64,000 nucleotides of DNA from Ewingella sp. CoE-038-23. GTDB taxonomy: Bacteria; Pseudomonadota; Gammaproteobacteria; Enterobacterales; Enterobacteriaceae. The notes beneath the pieces were generated by a model. That model did not search any database. It saw only the letters and a program-made list of their open reading frames with translations, and was not told where the DNA came from. The stretch lies in the NCBI RefSeq assembly GCF_040419245.1, contig NZ_JAZHOH010000001.1, positions 558,001 through 622,000 on the forward strand. The letters run 5' to 3'. Of the stretch, positions 32,606-42,597 are shown piece after piece. The translations under genes and the position numbers were made by a program. Positions within the stretch are counted from its first letter, which is position 1. Each line of letters opens with the position of its first letter.

Positions 32606-34402
32606 ATGACGACAACTCTTACTGACTTCCATTTGGTTTCACGCTTTCAATACCAACTTTCATCGCAGCCTGACAACATTGCTTTTCGGGAATGGTCGCC
32701 GGAAAAAGAGCACTCCCTCACCTGGCGTGAAGCCGGTGAGAAGATAGACCGGCTTTCCGGCATCTTATTGCGTTTGGGCGTCGAGGTGCAGGAGAGGGTG
32801 GCGCTTTGCGGCAGTAACGCCATGGCGTGGACGCTGGCTGATTTGGCGCTGTTGCAAATTCGGGCTATCACCGTTCCTCTTTACGCTACCAACACCCCGG
32901 CGCAGTCGGCCTATGTGGTTAATGATGCCGGCATTCGCATTTTGTTTGTGCTCGAGCAAAGTCAGTTCGACGCCGCGCTGGCTTTACAGGCGCTTTGCCC
33001 GCAGCTGGAGCATATTCTGGTGCTGGATGAGTCAGTGAATCTGCGCGACGCGCCCATTGCTCGCCACGTTAGCTGGCTTGAAACGCCCGACCCGAGTTCG
33101 CGCGCAAGCCTTGAACAGCGCCTAGAGCAGCGCAGCCTTGAAGATCTATTTACCCTGATTTATACCTCGGGCACCACCGGCGAGCCAAAAGGGGTGATGC
33201 TCGACTACCTCAGCATCGCCACCCAGCTGCAACAGCATGACCACCGCCTCAGCCTTACTCGGGACGATATCTCGCTCTGTTTCCTGCCGCTGGCCCACGT
33301 TTTCGAACGCGCGTGGAGCTTCTTTGTGATGCACAGCGGCGCGCAGAATGTTTATCTGCGCCAGACGGATTTAGTCCGCGAGGCGCTGTCTGCTGTCAAA
33401 CCTACCGTGATGTGCGCCGTTCCGCGCTTCTACGAAAAGGTTTTTAGCGCCATTAATCAGAGCGTGTCGCACTCCGGGCTGGTGAAGAAAAAGCTGTTTC
33501 ACTGGGCGATGGCCCAAGGGCGAGAGAAGTTTTTGGCTGCCAGAAAGCACGAATCGCAGTCATGGTGGCAAAAAAGCCAGTTCGCGCTGGCGGACAAACT
33601 GGTGCTGAGCAAGCTACGCGGCCTGCTCGGCGGCAATGTGCGTTTCCTGCCCGCCGCCGGAGCAAGCTTAGATGACAATGTGATCCTGTTTTTCGAGTCC
33701 ATTGGTCTGAAGATCAAATATGGCTACGGCCTGACCGAGACCTGCGCCACGGTCAGTTGCTGGGAGGAGAACGATTTCCAGTTTGGCTCAGTAGGCACGG
33801 CGCTGCCCAAGGTGGAAATTCGCATTGGCGAAGAGAATGAGATTCAGGTTCGCGGGCCGACTCTGCTGCGCGGCTACTTTAATAAGCCGGGAGAGACGGC
33901 GGCGAGCTTTACAGCCGACGGCTGGTTTAAAACCGGCGACGCGGGGAAAATGGATGAGCAGGGCAACCTGTTTGTTACAGAACGCCTAAAAGATCTGATG
34001 AAAACCTCGGGCGGCAAATACATTGCTCCACAGCGCATTGAGGGAACTTTGGTGCAGGACCGTTATATTGAGCAGGCGGCGGTGATTGCCGATGCCAAGC
34101 ATTTTGTCTCGGCGCTGATTGTTCCCGACTTCAACGCGCTGAGTGAATATGCTCAGGCGCACCACATTGATTACTTCAACCGCGAAGGGCTGCTGAAAAA
34201 TGAGCAGATCCTGTCGCTCTTCACTTATCGCGTTCGACAGATCCAGCACGAGTTGGCAAGTTATGAGCAGGTGAAGAAGTTTGCGCTGCTGACCACGCCC
34301 TTCACCATGGAGGCGGGTGAGCTGACCCCTACGCTGAAAATTCGCCGCAAGATTATCGCCGAGCGCTATAAAAAAGAGATTGATGCCTTCTATTGTGACT
34401 AG
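32606..34402 (+). CDS. AMP-dependent long-chain acyl-CoA synthetase family protein
   Basis: ANL-superfamily adenylating enzyme of the COG1022 (eukaryote-like long-chain acyl-CoA synthetase) type. 598 aa from the ATG at 32606; an upstream TTG would add 28 residues without family features. P-loop YTSGTTGEPKGVML near residues 186-199, A5 motif YGYGLTETCA, A7/A8 motifs WFKTGDAGKMD and RLKDLMKTSGGKYIAPQRIE. It probably activates fatty acids as acyl-AMP then acyl-CoA. It is not E. coli fadD. It stands alone between leuO and ilvIH and ends at its own terminator; the physiological substrate is unknown. Confidence 0.87.
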   Translation: MTTTLTDFHLVSRFQYQLSSQPDNIAFREWSPEKEHSLTWREAGEKIDRLSGILLRLGVEVQERVALCGSNAMAWTLADLALLQIRAITVPLYATNTPAQSAYVVNDAGIRILFVLEQSQFDAALALQALCPQLEHILVLDESVNLRDAPIARHVSWLETPDPSSRASLEQRLEQRSLEDLFTLIYTSGTTGEPKGVMLDYLSIATQLQQHDHRLSLTRDDISLCFLPLAHVFERAWSFFVMHSGAQNVYLRQTDLVREALSAVKPTVMCAVPRFYEKVFSAINQSVSHSGLVKKKLFHWAMAQGREKFLAARKHESQSWWQKSQFALADKLVLSKLRGLLGGNVRFLPAAGASLDDNVILFFESIGLKIKYGYGLTETCATVSCWEENDFQFGSVGTALPKVEIRIGEENEIQVRGPTLLRGYFNKPGETAASFTADGWFKTGDAGKMDEQGNLFVTERLKDLMKTSGGKYIAPQRIEGTLVQDRYIEQAAVIADAKHFVSALIVPDFNALSEYAQAHHIDYFNREGLLKNEQILSLFTYRVRQIQHELASYEQVKKFALLTTPFTMEAGELTPTLKIRRKIIAERYKKEIDAFYCD

Positions 34403-34414
34403 GGTCACACTTCT

Positions 34415-34452
34415 GGCCCGCGGCAGACTTTGCGGCGGGCCGTCTGTTTTTT
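34415..34452 (+). terminator. Terminator after the acyl-CoA synthetase gene
   Basis: GC-rich stem GGCCCGC / GCGGGCC followed within a few nt by six T (GTCTGTTTTTT). Confidence 0.8.
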
Positions 34453-34854
34453 GATTCTGTTCAAATCCGCCTTTTTTATGCCTATTCCCATCTAGTGGAA
34501 CAAGAATGTTGTCATAATTTAATGCTGTAATTTATTCCCCCTTCCTGATATTCCTGAGTAGTAGTCTGCTTTGTGTAGTGTTTTGTCTCGCTCTAGATAA
34601 GGCCTGCAGCGCGACACAAAATAGTGGCCACGGCAGCGGTATTTTGCCGTTTGCTTGACCGAAATTCAGACGCTAAGGTATTGAGTTACATTTACGTCAT
34701 AAGATAAGAACAGCAGGGCTAAGCCCTCTTACCCGGACGATGGAAATGAATTCCATTTTCCTTTGAGTTGTTTATTCACCGGGCAGCTCTCTTATAAAAA
34801 GACTCTTATTAAAATAAGTCATCCTATAGAAACAAAAAGCCTGGAGGCAAAACC
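34453..34854 (+). promoter_or_regulatory. ilvIH upstream regulatory region
   Basis: About 400 bp with no gene, AT-rich, with a GGAGG ribosome-binding site 7 nt before ilvI. In E. coli the equivalent region carries multiple Lrp sites. I see an imperfect inverted repeat TTTTGTCTCGCT ... AGCGCGACACAAAA at about 34582-34621 but cannot assign individual Lrp sites. Confidence 0.5.
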
Positions 34855-36573
34855 ATGGAGATGTTGTCAGGAGCCGAGATGGTCGTCCGATCGTTGATCG
34901 ACCAGGGCGTTAAACACGTATTCGGTTATCCCGGCGGAGCGGTGTTGGATATCTATGATGCCCTGCACACGGTCGGCGGGATTGATCATGTGCTAGTTAG
35001 ACACGAGCAGGGCGCTGTTCATATGGCTGACGGTTATGCACGCGCAACGGGCGACGTTGGCGTGGTGCTAGTGACCTCCGGCCCGGGCGCGACCAATGCC
35101 ATTACCGGCATTGCGACGGCCTATATGGATTCCATTCCGCTGGTGGTGTTATCAGGCCAGGTTCACAGTTCGCTGATTGGCTATGACGCTTTTCAGGAAT
35201 GCGACATGGTGGGGATCTCCCGCCCGATAGTGAAACATAGCTTCCTGGTGAAGCACGCGGAAGATATTCCGACGGTATTGAAGAAGGCGTTTTACCTCGC
35301 TTCTACTGGCCGTCCCGGTCCGGTTGTGGTTGATTTACCTAAAGATGTGGTCAATCCGCAGGTAAAACTGCCCTATTCCTACCCTGAGCAAATCACCATG
35401 CGCTCCTATAACCCGACGGTGCAAGGCCACCGTGGGCAGATTAAACGCGCGCTGCAAACCCTGTTGGCGGCGAAGAAGCCGGTGCTGTATGTCGGTGGCG
35501 GTGCGATTAACTCTGCATGTAGCGCCGAGCTGTTACAGCTGGCCGAAAAGCTTAATCTGCCGGTGACCAGCTCGCTGATGGGCCTTGGCGCTTTCCCAGG
35601 CACTCACCGTCAAAGCGTGGGTATGCTGGGGATGCACGGCACCTACGAAGCCAATATGACTATGCACAATGCCGACCTTATCTTCGGCGTGGGCGTGCGT
35701 TTTGATGACCGCACCACCAACAATCTGGCCAAGTACTGCCCGAACGCCACCATCATGCATATCGATATCGACCCGACCTCTATCTCGAAGACGGTGAGCG
35801 CGGATATCCCTATCGTGGGTGATGCCAAGCAGACGTTGGAGCAGATGCTGGAATTGCTGGCGCAAAGCGATGAGAAACAAGAGTACGACGCGCTGCGCGA
35901 CTGGTGGCAGAGCATCGAGCAGTGGCGCGCGAAAGATTGCCTCGGCTACGATAAAAACAGCGGCACGATTAAGCCTCAGGCGGTTATCGAAACTCTGCAT
36001 CGTTTGACCAAGGGCGATGCCTACGTGACGTCAGACGTCGGCCAGCATCAGATGTTTGCCGCGCTCTATTATCAGTTTGATAAGCCGCGCCGCTGGATTA
36101 ACTCCGGTGGTCTGGGGACCATGGGCTTCGGCCTGCCTGCGGCCTTGGGCGTGAAGCTCGGCCTGCCGGAAGAAACCGTTATCTGTGTGACCGGCGACGG
36201 CAGTATCCAAATGAACATTCAGGAGCTGTCTACCGCGCTGCAATACGACCTGCCAGTGATTGTGGTTAACCTGAACAACGGTTATCTCGGCATGGTTAAA
36301 CAGTGGCAAGACATGATCTACTCCGGCCGCCATTCGCAGTCGTACATGCAGTCTCTGCCTGACTTCGTCAAACTCGCAGAGGCCTATGGCCACGTGGGTA
36401 TTGCGATTCGCTCCGCCGATGAGCTGGAGAGCAAATTGCAGCAGGCATTGGATCAGAAAAACCGTCTGGTATTCGTGGATATCAGCGTGGATGAAACAGA
36501 ACACGTTTACCCGATGCACATCCGTGGCGGTGCGATGGACGAAATGTGGTTAAGCAAAACGGAGAGGACCTAA
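34855..36573 (+). CDS. ilvI: Acetolactate synthase III large subunit IlvI
   Basis: TPP-dependent condensation in valine/leucine and isoleucine synthesis. 572 aa (E. coli 574). N-terminal Pyr domain with the catalytic Glu in [13 protein letters not shown], central FAD-binding domain ([14 protein letters not shown] to RFDDRTTNN), C-terminal PP domain with the TPP/Mg motif [20 protein letters not shown] and [14 protein letters not shown]. Two nt separate it from ilvH. Confidence 0.97.
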   Translation: MEMLSGAEMVVRSLIDQGVKHVFGYPGGAVLDIYDALHTVGGIDHVLVRHEQGAVHMADGYARATGDVGVVLVTSGPGATNAITGIATAYMDSIPLVVLSGQVHSSLIGYDAFQECDMVGISRPIVKHSFLVKHAEDIPTVLKKAFYLASTGRPGPVVVDLPKDVVNPQVKLPYSYPEQITMRSYNPTVQGHRGQIKRALQTLLAAKKPVLYVGGGAINSACSAELLQLAEKLNLPVTSSLMGLGAFPGTHRQSVGMLGMHGTYEANMTMHNADLIFGVGVRFDDRTTNNLAKYCPNATIMHIDIDPTSISKTVSADIPIVGDAKQTLEQMLELLAQSDEKQEYDALRDWWQSIEQWRAKDCLGYDKNSGTIKPQAVIETLHRLTKGDAYVTSDVGQHQMFAALYYQFDKPRRWINSGGLGTMGFGLPAALGVKLGLPEETVICVTGDGSIQMNIQELSTALQYDLPVIVVNLNNGYLGMVKQWQDMIYSGRHSQSYMQSLPDFVKLAEAYGHVGIAIRSADELESKLQQALDQKNRLVFVDISVDETEHVYPMHIRGGAMDEMWLSKTERT

Positions 36574-36575
36574 TC

Positions 36576-37067
36576 ATGCGCCGGATTTTATCAGTATTGC
36601 TCGAAAACGAATCAGGCGCTTTGTCACGCGTCGTCGGCCTGTTCTCCCAACGCGGCTACAACATTGAAAGTCTGACCGTAGCGCCGACCGACGATCCAAC
36701 GCTGTCGCGCATGACCATCCAAACCGTGGGCGACGCCAAGGTGCTGGAGCAGATTGAAAAGCAGCTGCATAAGCTGGTGGACGTTCTGCGCGTCAACGAG
36801 CTGGTGCAGGGCGCGCACGTTGAGCGCGAAATCATGCTGGTTAAGCTGCAAGCCTCGGGCTACGGGCGTGAAGAGGTGAAACGTTCCACTGAGATTTTCC
36901 GTGGTCAGATTGTTGACGTCACGGCGACCCTCTATACCGTGCAATTGGCCGGAACCAGCGACAAGCTAGACGCCTTCCTGGCAACGGTGCGTGAAGTGGC
37001 GGAAATCGTTGAAGTCGCGCGTTCTGGCGTGGTTGGCGTCTCTCGCGGTGACAAAGTCATGCGTTAA
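36576..37067 (+). CDS. ilvH: Acetolactate synthase III regulatory subunit IlvH
   Basis: Small ACT-domain subunit that activates IlvI and confers valine feedback inhibition. The ATG at 36576 gives 163 aa, exactly the E. coli length; an earlier in-frame start (36546) lies inside ilvI. The ACT domain ([20 protein letters not shown], with [11 protein letters not shown]) occupies residues 1-75, followed by the C-terminal ALS_ss_C domain. Confidence 0.97.
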   Translation: MRRILSVLLENESGALSRVVGLFSQRGYNIESLTVAPTDDPTLSRMTIQTVGDAKVLEQIEKQLHKLVDVLRVNELVQGAHVEREIMLVKLQASGYGREEVKRSTEIFRGQIVDVTATLYTVQLAGTSDKLDAFLATVREVAEIVEVARSGVVGVSRGDKVMR

Positions 37068-37118
37068 TCCTTGATATCATGGGGGCTGTTCTGGCCCGAT
37101 GAATCATGTGCTGCTCAG

Positions 37119-37147
37119 AAGCTCAACTCCGGTTGGGCTTTTATTTT
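37119..37147 (+). terminator. ilvIH terminator
   Basis: AAGCTCAA / TTGGGCTT stem (one G-U pair) with a CTCCGG loop and a T-rich TTTATTTT tail. The remaining sequence up to cra (37148-37401) has no gene and must hold the cra promoter. Confidence 0.8.
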
Positions 37148-37401
37148 GTCTTTCGTCTCACGGCGAAGGTCCTGCCTTCTGTAATCCTTCAGGTGAAGCG
37201 ATTCGGTAAAACACCTTGCTCAACAGGGTCTTCTGCGGTTAGATAAAGACAAGTTTATTTAATCATTTCGTCATTCACGTCGCTTTTCGCACGGCGGCTG
37301 AATTGCCAACGGACAGCAGTCATTGCCTCGCCAGTCGTTAAAATCGGCCATTTCAAGGCGTGCTGCACTTCACTTAATGAGTTATGTAAGGGGTTTTCTC
37401 G

Positions 37402-38406
37402 GTGAAACTGGATGAAATCGCGCGGTTAGCGGGCGTTTCGCGTACCACTGCCAGTTATGTTATTAACGGCAAAGCGAAACAGTATCGTGTCAGCGATAAG
37501 ACAGTTGAAAAAGTCATGGCTGTCGTGAAGGAACATAACTACCACCCTAACGCCGTCGCCGCCGGGCTACGCGCGGGCCGAACCCGTTCCATTGGTTTGG
37601 TGATCCCCGATCTGGAAAATACCAGCTACACCAAAATTGCTAACTACCTCGAGCGTCAGGCGCGCCAGCGTGGCTATCAGTTGCTGATCGCCTGTTCCGA
37701 AGACCAGCCAGACAACGAAATGCGCTGCGTGGAGCATCTGTTGCAGCGTCAGGTCGATGCCATCATTATTTCCACCTCCTTGCCGCCGGAGCACCCGTTC
37801 TATCAGCGCTGGGCCAATGATGACTTCCCCATTATTGCCCTCGACCGCGCCCTCGACCCTGAACATTTCATCAGCGTGGTGGGGGCCGATCAGGAAGACG
37901 CCTTTACGCTGGCGCAGGAGCTTCGCGCGTTTCCGGCTGAATCGGTTCTCTATCTCGGCGCGCTGCCAGAGCTTTCCGTCAGCTTCCTGCGCGAGCAAGG
38001 TTTCCGTCAGGCCTGGGCCGATGATGCTCGTGAGCCGCAGTACCTCTATGCCAATGCTTATGACCGTGAATCAGCAGCGCTGGCGTTTGCCGAGTGGCTG
38101 AAAACCCATCCTATGCCGCAGGCGCTGTTCACCACCTCGTTCCAGCTGTTGCAGGGCGTAATGGATGTCACCCTGAAGCGGGAAGGGCGTTTGCCGATGG
38201 ATTTAGCCATCGCCACCTTTGGTGATAATGAGCTGCTCGACTTCTTAGATTGCCCGGTACTGGCCGTGGCGCAGCGCCACCGCGACGTGGCCGAGCGTGT
38301 ACTAGAGCTGGTGCTGGCCTGTCTCGATGAGCCAAAAAAACCGAAAGCCGGTTTGACTCGAATTCGCCGCAACCTGTTCCGCCGTGGGCGTTTGAGCAGA
38401 AAATAA
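37402..38406 (+). CDS. cra: Catabolite repressor/activator Cra (FruR)
   Basis: LacI-family regulator of central carbon flow, released from DNA by fructose phosphates. 334 aa as in E. coli, starting at GTG 37402 with GGGG 9 nt upstream. N-terminal LacI helix-turn-helix ([20 protein letters not shown]), hinge near 60, then a periplasmic-binding-protein-like effector domain. Confidence 0.97.
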   Translation: MKLDEIARLAGVSRTTASYVINGKAKQYRVSDKTVEKVMAVVKEHNYHPNAVAAGLRAGRTRSIGLVIPDLENTSYTKIANYLERQARQRGYQLLIACSEDQPDNEMRCVEHLLQRQVDAIIISTSLPPEHPFYQRWANDDFPIIALDRALDPEHFISVVGADQEDAFTLAQELRAFPAESVLYLGALPELSVSFLREQGFRQAWADDAREPQYLYANAYDRESAALAFAEWLKTHPMPQALFTTSFQLLQGVMDVTLKREGRLPMDLAIATFGDNELLDFLDCPVLAVAQRHRDVAERVLELVLACLDEPKKPKAGLTRIRRNLFRRGRLSRK

Positions 38407-38413
38407 TCTTCAA

Positions 38414-38440
38414 CGCGGGTTTGGATTCGCTAAACCCGCG
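38414..38440 (+). terminator. cra terminator candidate
   Basis: Perfect 9-bp stem CGCGGGTTT / AAACCCGCG with a 9-nt loop, 8 nt after the cra stop. The following ACTTACTTATCTTT is only moderately U-rich. Confidence 0.65.
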
Positions 38441-38517
38441 ACTTACTTATCTTTGTCATTCTCCTCGCAAAAATATGCCGCAAAACTAGCCCATAACGTT
38501 TAAATGGGTATTTTGGG

Positions 38518-38550
38518 ACATTTCCTACGCATTGAATTATTAGGAAATGT
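38518..38550. repeat. Perfect inverted repeat in the cra-mraZ intergenic region
   Basis: ACATTTCCTA / TAGGAAATGT, 10-bp arms and 13-nt spacer, followed by TTTG. It lies in a 589-bp AT-rich gene-free stretch between the cra terminator and Pmra. It could be an operator, or the end of an unannotated small transcript; nothing else recognisable was seen there. Confidence 0.45.
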
Positions 38551-38995
38551 TTTGCTGCCTTTTCTGGCTGATATAAACCGCTAAATCAATTTTTAAATAC
38601 GTTAATACTGGCGCTAAAAGTGCTGTAGAATTCCCGCCTCAATTTTTATCGGCCGATTTTCTGTTTAATTTGTAAAGGCCCTAAAAAGGGACAAAAGCTT
38701 GCAGCATGCGGGCTGGCAACAAGAGTAATCGTGTTTTAGCAGTAATCATCTTAAAACGAATCAAGATTCTGTTTTTGATGATGGAGAGGTTAAGAACTGA
38801 GAGATCGTTAGCAGAAGAATATAAATAGTTAAATAATGTTCAATTTGATTTTTTTTTAATCATAATTATTTTCACTACGAAATTTCCTCAACTAATCATG
38901 ACGTTATTTTCTATTCCGCTACTAAAAATCCTTACTCCCTTGCGATAAGGCTCCTCGACGCCCGCGAAATAATGCCAAACCGCCTCTGCTCTGGC

Positions 38996-39025
38996 TTGAC
39001 AAGGTTTTAATACCATCCGTAAACT
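38996..39025 (+). promoter_or_regulatory. Pmra promoter of the division and cell-wall cluster
   Basis: TTGACA (38996-39001) and TAAACT (39020-39025), 18-bp spacing, with downstream sequence very like the E. coli mraZ promoter. It drives the mraZ-to-ftsW part of the cluster at least. Confidence 0.8.
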
Positions 39026-39032
39026 CTTTTAT

Positions 39033-39057
39033 GTGGGAATTTGTGGAGGAAAGTGGT
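39033..39057 (+). promoter_or_regulatory. MraZ operator repeats
   Basis: Three GTGGN repeats (GTGGG, GTGGA, GTGGT) at exact 10-bp spacing between Pmra and the mraZ start. Such direct repeats bind the MraZ ring for autorepression. Confidence 0.75.
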
Positions 39058-39086
39058 GAAAAGGGTCATAGAGGGGTAGATCGGTC

Positions 39087-39545
39087 ATGTTTCGTGGCGC
39101 GACGATGGTTAACCTCGACAGCAAAGGGCGACTTGCCGTACCCACCCGATATCGGGATTTGCTGAGCGAAGAATCGCAAGGTCAAATGGTTTGCACCATA
39201 GACCTCCATCACCCATGCCTCCTCCTTTACACCCTGCCCGAATGGGAAGTTATCGAACAAAAATTGTCCCGTCTGTCGAGTATGAACCCCGTTGAGCGCC
39301 GTATTCAGCGCCTGCTGTTGGGCCATGCAAGTGAATGTCAGATGGATAACGCTGGGCGACTGTTGATTGCAACTACATTGCGCCAACACGCCGGGCTTGC
39401 CAAAGAAGTGATGCTGGTTGGGCAGTTCAACAAGTTTGAACTGTGGGATGAACAGACCTGGTATCAACAAGTTAAGGAAGACATTGACGCTGAACAGTCG
39501 TCTCAGGAACCACTTTCTGACCGATTACAGGACTTGTCACTATAA
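39087..39545 (+). CDS. mraZ: Transcriptional regulator MraZ
   Basis: AbrB-fold DNA-binding protein that represses its own cluster. 152 aa as in E. coli. Two SpoVT/AbrB-like repeats, each with the DXXGR signature: [15 protein letters not shown] (about residues 10-24) and [15 protein letters not shown] (about 85-100). First gene of the cluster; rsmH follows after 2 nt. Confidence 0.96.
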   Translation: MFRGATMVNLDSKGRLAVPTRYRDLLSEESQGQMVCTIDLHHPCLLLYTLPEWEVIEQKLSRLSSMNPVERRIQRLLLGHASECQMDNAGRLLIATTLRQHAGLAKEVMLVGQFNKFELWDEQTWYQQVKEDIDAEQSSQEPLSDRLQDLSL

Positions 39546-39547
39546 GC

Positions 39548-40489
39548 ATGGTTGAAAATTTTAAGCACACATCCGTTTTGCTGGATGAGGCCGTAAACGG
39601 CCTGAACATTCGTGAAAACGGAATTTACATTGATGGAACTTTTGGCCGTGGTGGCCATTCGCGTCTGATTCTGTCCCAACTTGGGCCGGACGGGCGCCTG
39701 CTCGCTATCGATAGAGACCCTCAGGCGATTAAAGCCGCCGAATCCATTCAAGACCCGCGTTTCTCAATTATTCATGGCCCGTTTTCCGACTTAGCGACTT
39801 ACGTCAAAGACCTTGGTCTTGAAGGCAAGATCGACGGCGTGCTGTTGGATTTAGGCGTTTCCTCTCCGCAGTTGGACGACGCCGAGCGCGGTTTTTCCTT
39901 CATGCGTGACGGGCCGCTGGACATGCGTATGGACCCAACGCGTGGCTATTCCGCCGCAGAATGGCTGATGAAGGCCGAAGAAGAAGACATTACCTGGGTG
40001 CTGAAAACCTTTGGTGAAGAGCGTTTTGCTAAGCGTATTGCCCGTGCCATCGTTGAGCGCAACCGCGAGCAGCCGATGACGCGCACCAAAGAGCTGGCGG
40101 ATTTGATCGCTAACGCTTCGCCATTCCGCGAGAAGCACAAGCATCCGGCAACCCGTAGCTTCCAGGCAATCCGTATTTACATCAACAGTGAGTTGGAAGA
40201 GATCGAACGCGCACTCGACGGCGCGCTGGAGATCCTGGCAACCGACGGTCGTTTATCGGTGATCAGTTTCCACTCGCTAGAAGATCGCATCGTCAAACGC
40301 TTTATTCGCCAGCACAGCCGTGGTGCGCAGGTTCCAGCGGGCATCCCGATGACCGAAGCGCAAATCTCCGAGCTGGGCGGCCGTTCGTTGAAGTCCATCG
40401 GCAAGATGATGCCATCGGACGCTGAAGTGTCAGAAAACCCACGTGCCCGTAGCTCCGTGCTGCGTTTTGCCGCGAGAACGGCCTCGTGA
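39548..40489 (+). CDS. rsmH: 16S rRNA (cytosine-1402-N4)-methyltransferase RsmH (MraW)
   Basis: Methylates N4 of C1402 in the ribosomal P site. 313 aa, the E. coli length. The SAM motif [15 protein letters not shown] is at about 28-42, with the substrate-recognition insert in the middle and the [17 protein letters not shown] motif near 234-250. Its stop overlaps the ftsL GTG (GTGA). Confidence 0.97.
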   Translation: MVENFKHTSVLLDEAVNGLNIRENGIYIDGTFGRGGHSRLILSQLGPDGRLLAIDRDPQAIKAAESIQDPRFSIIHGPFSDLATYVKDLGLEGKIDGVLLDLGVSSPQLDDAERGFSFMRDGPLDMRMDPTRGYSAAEWLMKAEEEDITWVLKTFGEERFAKRIARAIVERNREQPMTRTKELADLIANASPFREKHKHPATRSFQAIRIYINSELEEIERALDGALEILATDGRLSVISFHSLEDRIVKRFIRQHSRGAQVPAGIPMTEAQISELGGRSLKSIGKMMPSDAEVSENPRARSSVLRFAARTAS

Positions 40490-40806
40490 TTGGTAATGAG
40501 CGTCATGGTCTGGTTGGCGTTATTGCGGGTGACATTCTACGCAATGGCAAGCTTCCGCTGCTTTTGCTCATTGCCGTGTTGGTCAGCGCCATATTTGTGG
40601 TCACTACCTCTCACAAAACGCGCTTATTGACGGCACAGAGAGAGCAGCTGGTGTTGGAACGAGATGCGCTGGACATTGAGTGGCGCAACCTGATTTTGGA
40701 AGAAAATGCCCTCGGCGATCATAGCCGGGTGGAACGCATCGCAACGGAGAAATTGCAGATGCAGCACGTTGATCCATCACAAGAAAACATTGTGGTTCAA
40801 CCTTAA
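40486..40806 (+). CDS. ftsL: Cell division protein FtsL
   Basis: Bitopic protein of the FtsQLB divisome complex. 106 aa from the GTG at 40486; E. coli FtsL can start 15 residues earlier. One transmembrane segment (about 24-42), then a periplasmic leucine-zipper coiled coil; from [18 protein letters not shown] onward it is nearly identical to E. coli. Overlaps rsmH by 4 nt. Confidence 0.95.
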   Translation: MIGNERHGLVGVIAGDILRNGKLPLLLLIAVLVSAIFVVTTSHKTRLLTAQREQLVLERDALDIEWRNLILEENALGDHSRVERIATEKLQMQHVDPSQENIVVQP

Positions 40807-40833
40807 AACGCTTATGGAGAAGACTCGTAAAAG

Positions 40834-42597
40834 ATGAAAGCAGCGCGCAAAACGAAGTTAAAACGTCCTGAAGATCAAGCCAGCTTTATCAGCTGGCGTT
40901 TTGCGTTGCTGTGCGGATGTATTCTTCTGGCCTTAGTGGGCCTGATGCTGCGAGTGGCTTTCTTGCAGGTCATCAGCCCCGACAAGCTGGTTAAAGAGGG
41001 CGATCTGCGCTCTTTACGCGTGCAAACCATCGAAACTTCCCGTGGCATGATCACCGACCGCGCCGGACGCCCTCTGGCGGTCAGCGTGCCGGTCAATGCT
41101 ATCTGGGCCGATCCTAAAGAGATTAACGATCACGGCGGGATCACCGTCGATACGCGCTGGAAAGCGCTGGCCGACGCCCTGAATATCCCCCTCGATCAAC
41201 TCTCTACCCGAATCAACGCCAACCCTAAAGGCCGCTTTGTCTATCTGGCGCGCCAGGTGAATCCCTCGATTGGCGAGTATATCCACAAGTTAAAACTGCC
41301 CGGCATCTCGCTGCGTCAGGAATCCCGCCGCTACTATCCGGCAGGGCAGGTGACGGCTCACGTGATTGGCGTGACCAATATCGACAGCCAAGGTATTGAA
41401 GGCGTTGAGAAGAGCTTCGACCGCTGGTTAACCGGCAAGCCGGGCGAACGGACTATCCGTAAAGACCGTTTTGGCCGCGTGATTGAAGATATTTCATCCG
41501 TTGACAGTCAGGCGGCGCACAACCTCGCACTGAGCATCGACGAACGATTGCAGGCGCTGGTTTATCGCGAATTGACTAACGCCGTGGCCTTCAACAAGGC
41601 GGAGTCAGGCACCGCCGTGCTGGTGGATGTGCAGACCGGCGAAGTGCTGGCGATGGCTAACAGCCCGTCTTACAACCCGAATAATCTGCCGGATACGCCA
41701 AAAGAAGCCATGCGTAACCGTGCGATCACGGACATCTTCGAGCCGGGTTCTACCGTCAAACCTATGGTGGTGATGACCGCGCTCAAAAACGGTGTGGTGA
41801 AAGAGAACAGCGTTCTTAACACCCTGCCGTACTACGTTAATGGTCACGAAATCAAAGACGTGGCCCGATACCCGGAGCTTTCAGTGACGGGTGTCTTGCA
41901 GAAGTCGAGTAACGTCGGTGTATCAAAAATGGCGTTAGCGATGCCGTCCGCAGAGCTGGTAGATACTTACTCGCGATTCGGATTGGGAAAACCGACCAAT
42001 TTGGGGCTGGTTGGAGAAAGCAGTGGCTTATACCCTAAAAAACAACGGTGGTCTGACATAGAGAGGGCCACCTTCTCTTTCGGCTACGGGCTAATGGTGA
42101 CTCCACTTCAATTAGCGCGTGTCTATGCAACGATTGGCAGCCTGGGCGTTTATCGCCCTTTGTCGATCACTAAGGTTGATCCTCCTGTATCGGGTGAACG
42201 CGTTTTCCCTGAACCTCTGGTGCGTAAAGTGGTTCACATGATGGAAAGCGTTGCACTGCCGGGCGGTGGTGGCGTTAAAGCTGCTATCAAGGGCTACCGT
42301 ATCGCGATTAAAACCGGTACGGCGAAGAAGGTTGGCCCGGACGGTAAATACGTTAACCGCTATATCGCTTACACCGCCGGCGTTGCGCCAGCGAGTAATC
42401 CGCGTTTTGCATTGGTCGTGGTTATTAACGACCCGCAGGGCGGTAAATACTATGGCGGTGCGATTTCAGCACCGGTCTTTGGGGCGATTATGGGTGGCGT
42501 ATTACGCACCATGAACATTGAGCCTGACGCGCTAACCGTCAGCGAAAATGACGACATAGTTAACAATCAAAAAGAGGCTTCAGGTGGCAGATCGTAA
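40834..42597 (+). CDS. ftsI: Septal peptidoglycan transpeptidase FtsI (PBP3)
   Basis: Class B penicillin-binding protein that crosslinks septal peptidoglycan with FtsW. 587 aa (E. coli 588). Cytoplasmic tail, one transmembrane helix (about 22-42), PBP dimer domain, then the transpeptidase domain with S306-TVK as the active site, SSN near 358 and KTGTAKK near 493. No altered active-site motif. It overlaps murE by 14 nt. Confidence 0.97.
   Translation: MKAARKTKLKRPEDQASFISWRFALLCGCILLALVGLMLRVAFLQVISPDKLVKEGDLRSLRVQTIETSRGMITDRAGRPLAVSVPVNAIWADPKEINDHGGITVDTRWKALADALNIPLDQLSTRINANPKGRFVYLARQVNPSIGEYIHKLKLPGISLRQESRRYYPAGQVTAHVIGVTNIDSQGIEGVEKSFDRWLTGKPGERTIRKDRFGRVIEDISSVDSQAAHNLALSIDERLQALVYRELTNAVAFNKAESGTAVLVDVQTGEVLAMANSPSYNPNNLPDTPKEAMRNRAITDIFEPGSTVKPMVVMTALKNGVVKENSVLNTLPYYVNGHEIKDVARYPELSVTGVLQKSSNVGVSKMALAMPSAELVDTYSRFGLGKPTNLGLVGESSGLYPKKQRWSDIERATFSFGYGLMVTPLQLARVYATIGSLGVYRPLSITKVDPPVSGERVFPEPLVRKVVHMMESVALPGGGGVKAAIKGYRIAIKTGTAKKVGPDGKYVNRYIAYTAGVAPASNPRFALVVVINDPQGGKYYGGAISAPVFGAIMGGVLRTMNIEPDALTVSENDDIVNNQKEASGGRS

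Noticed and set aside
36546..36575. Longer ilvH start inside ilvI
   Set aside because: The 163-aa version from 36576 matches E. coli exactly.
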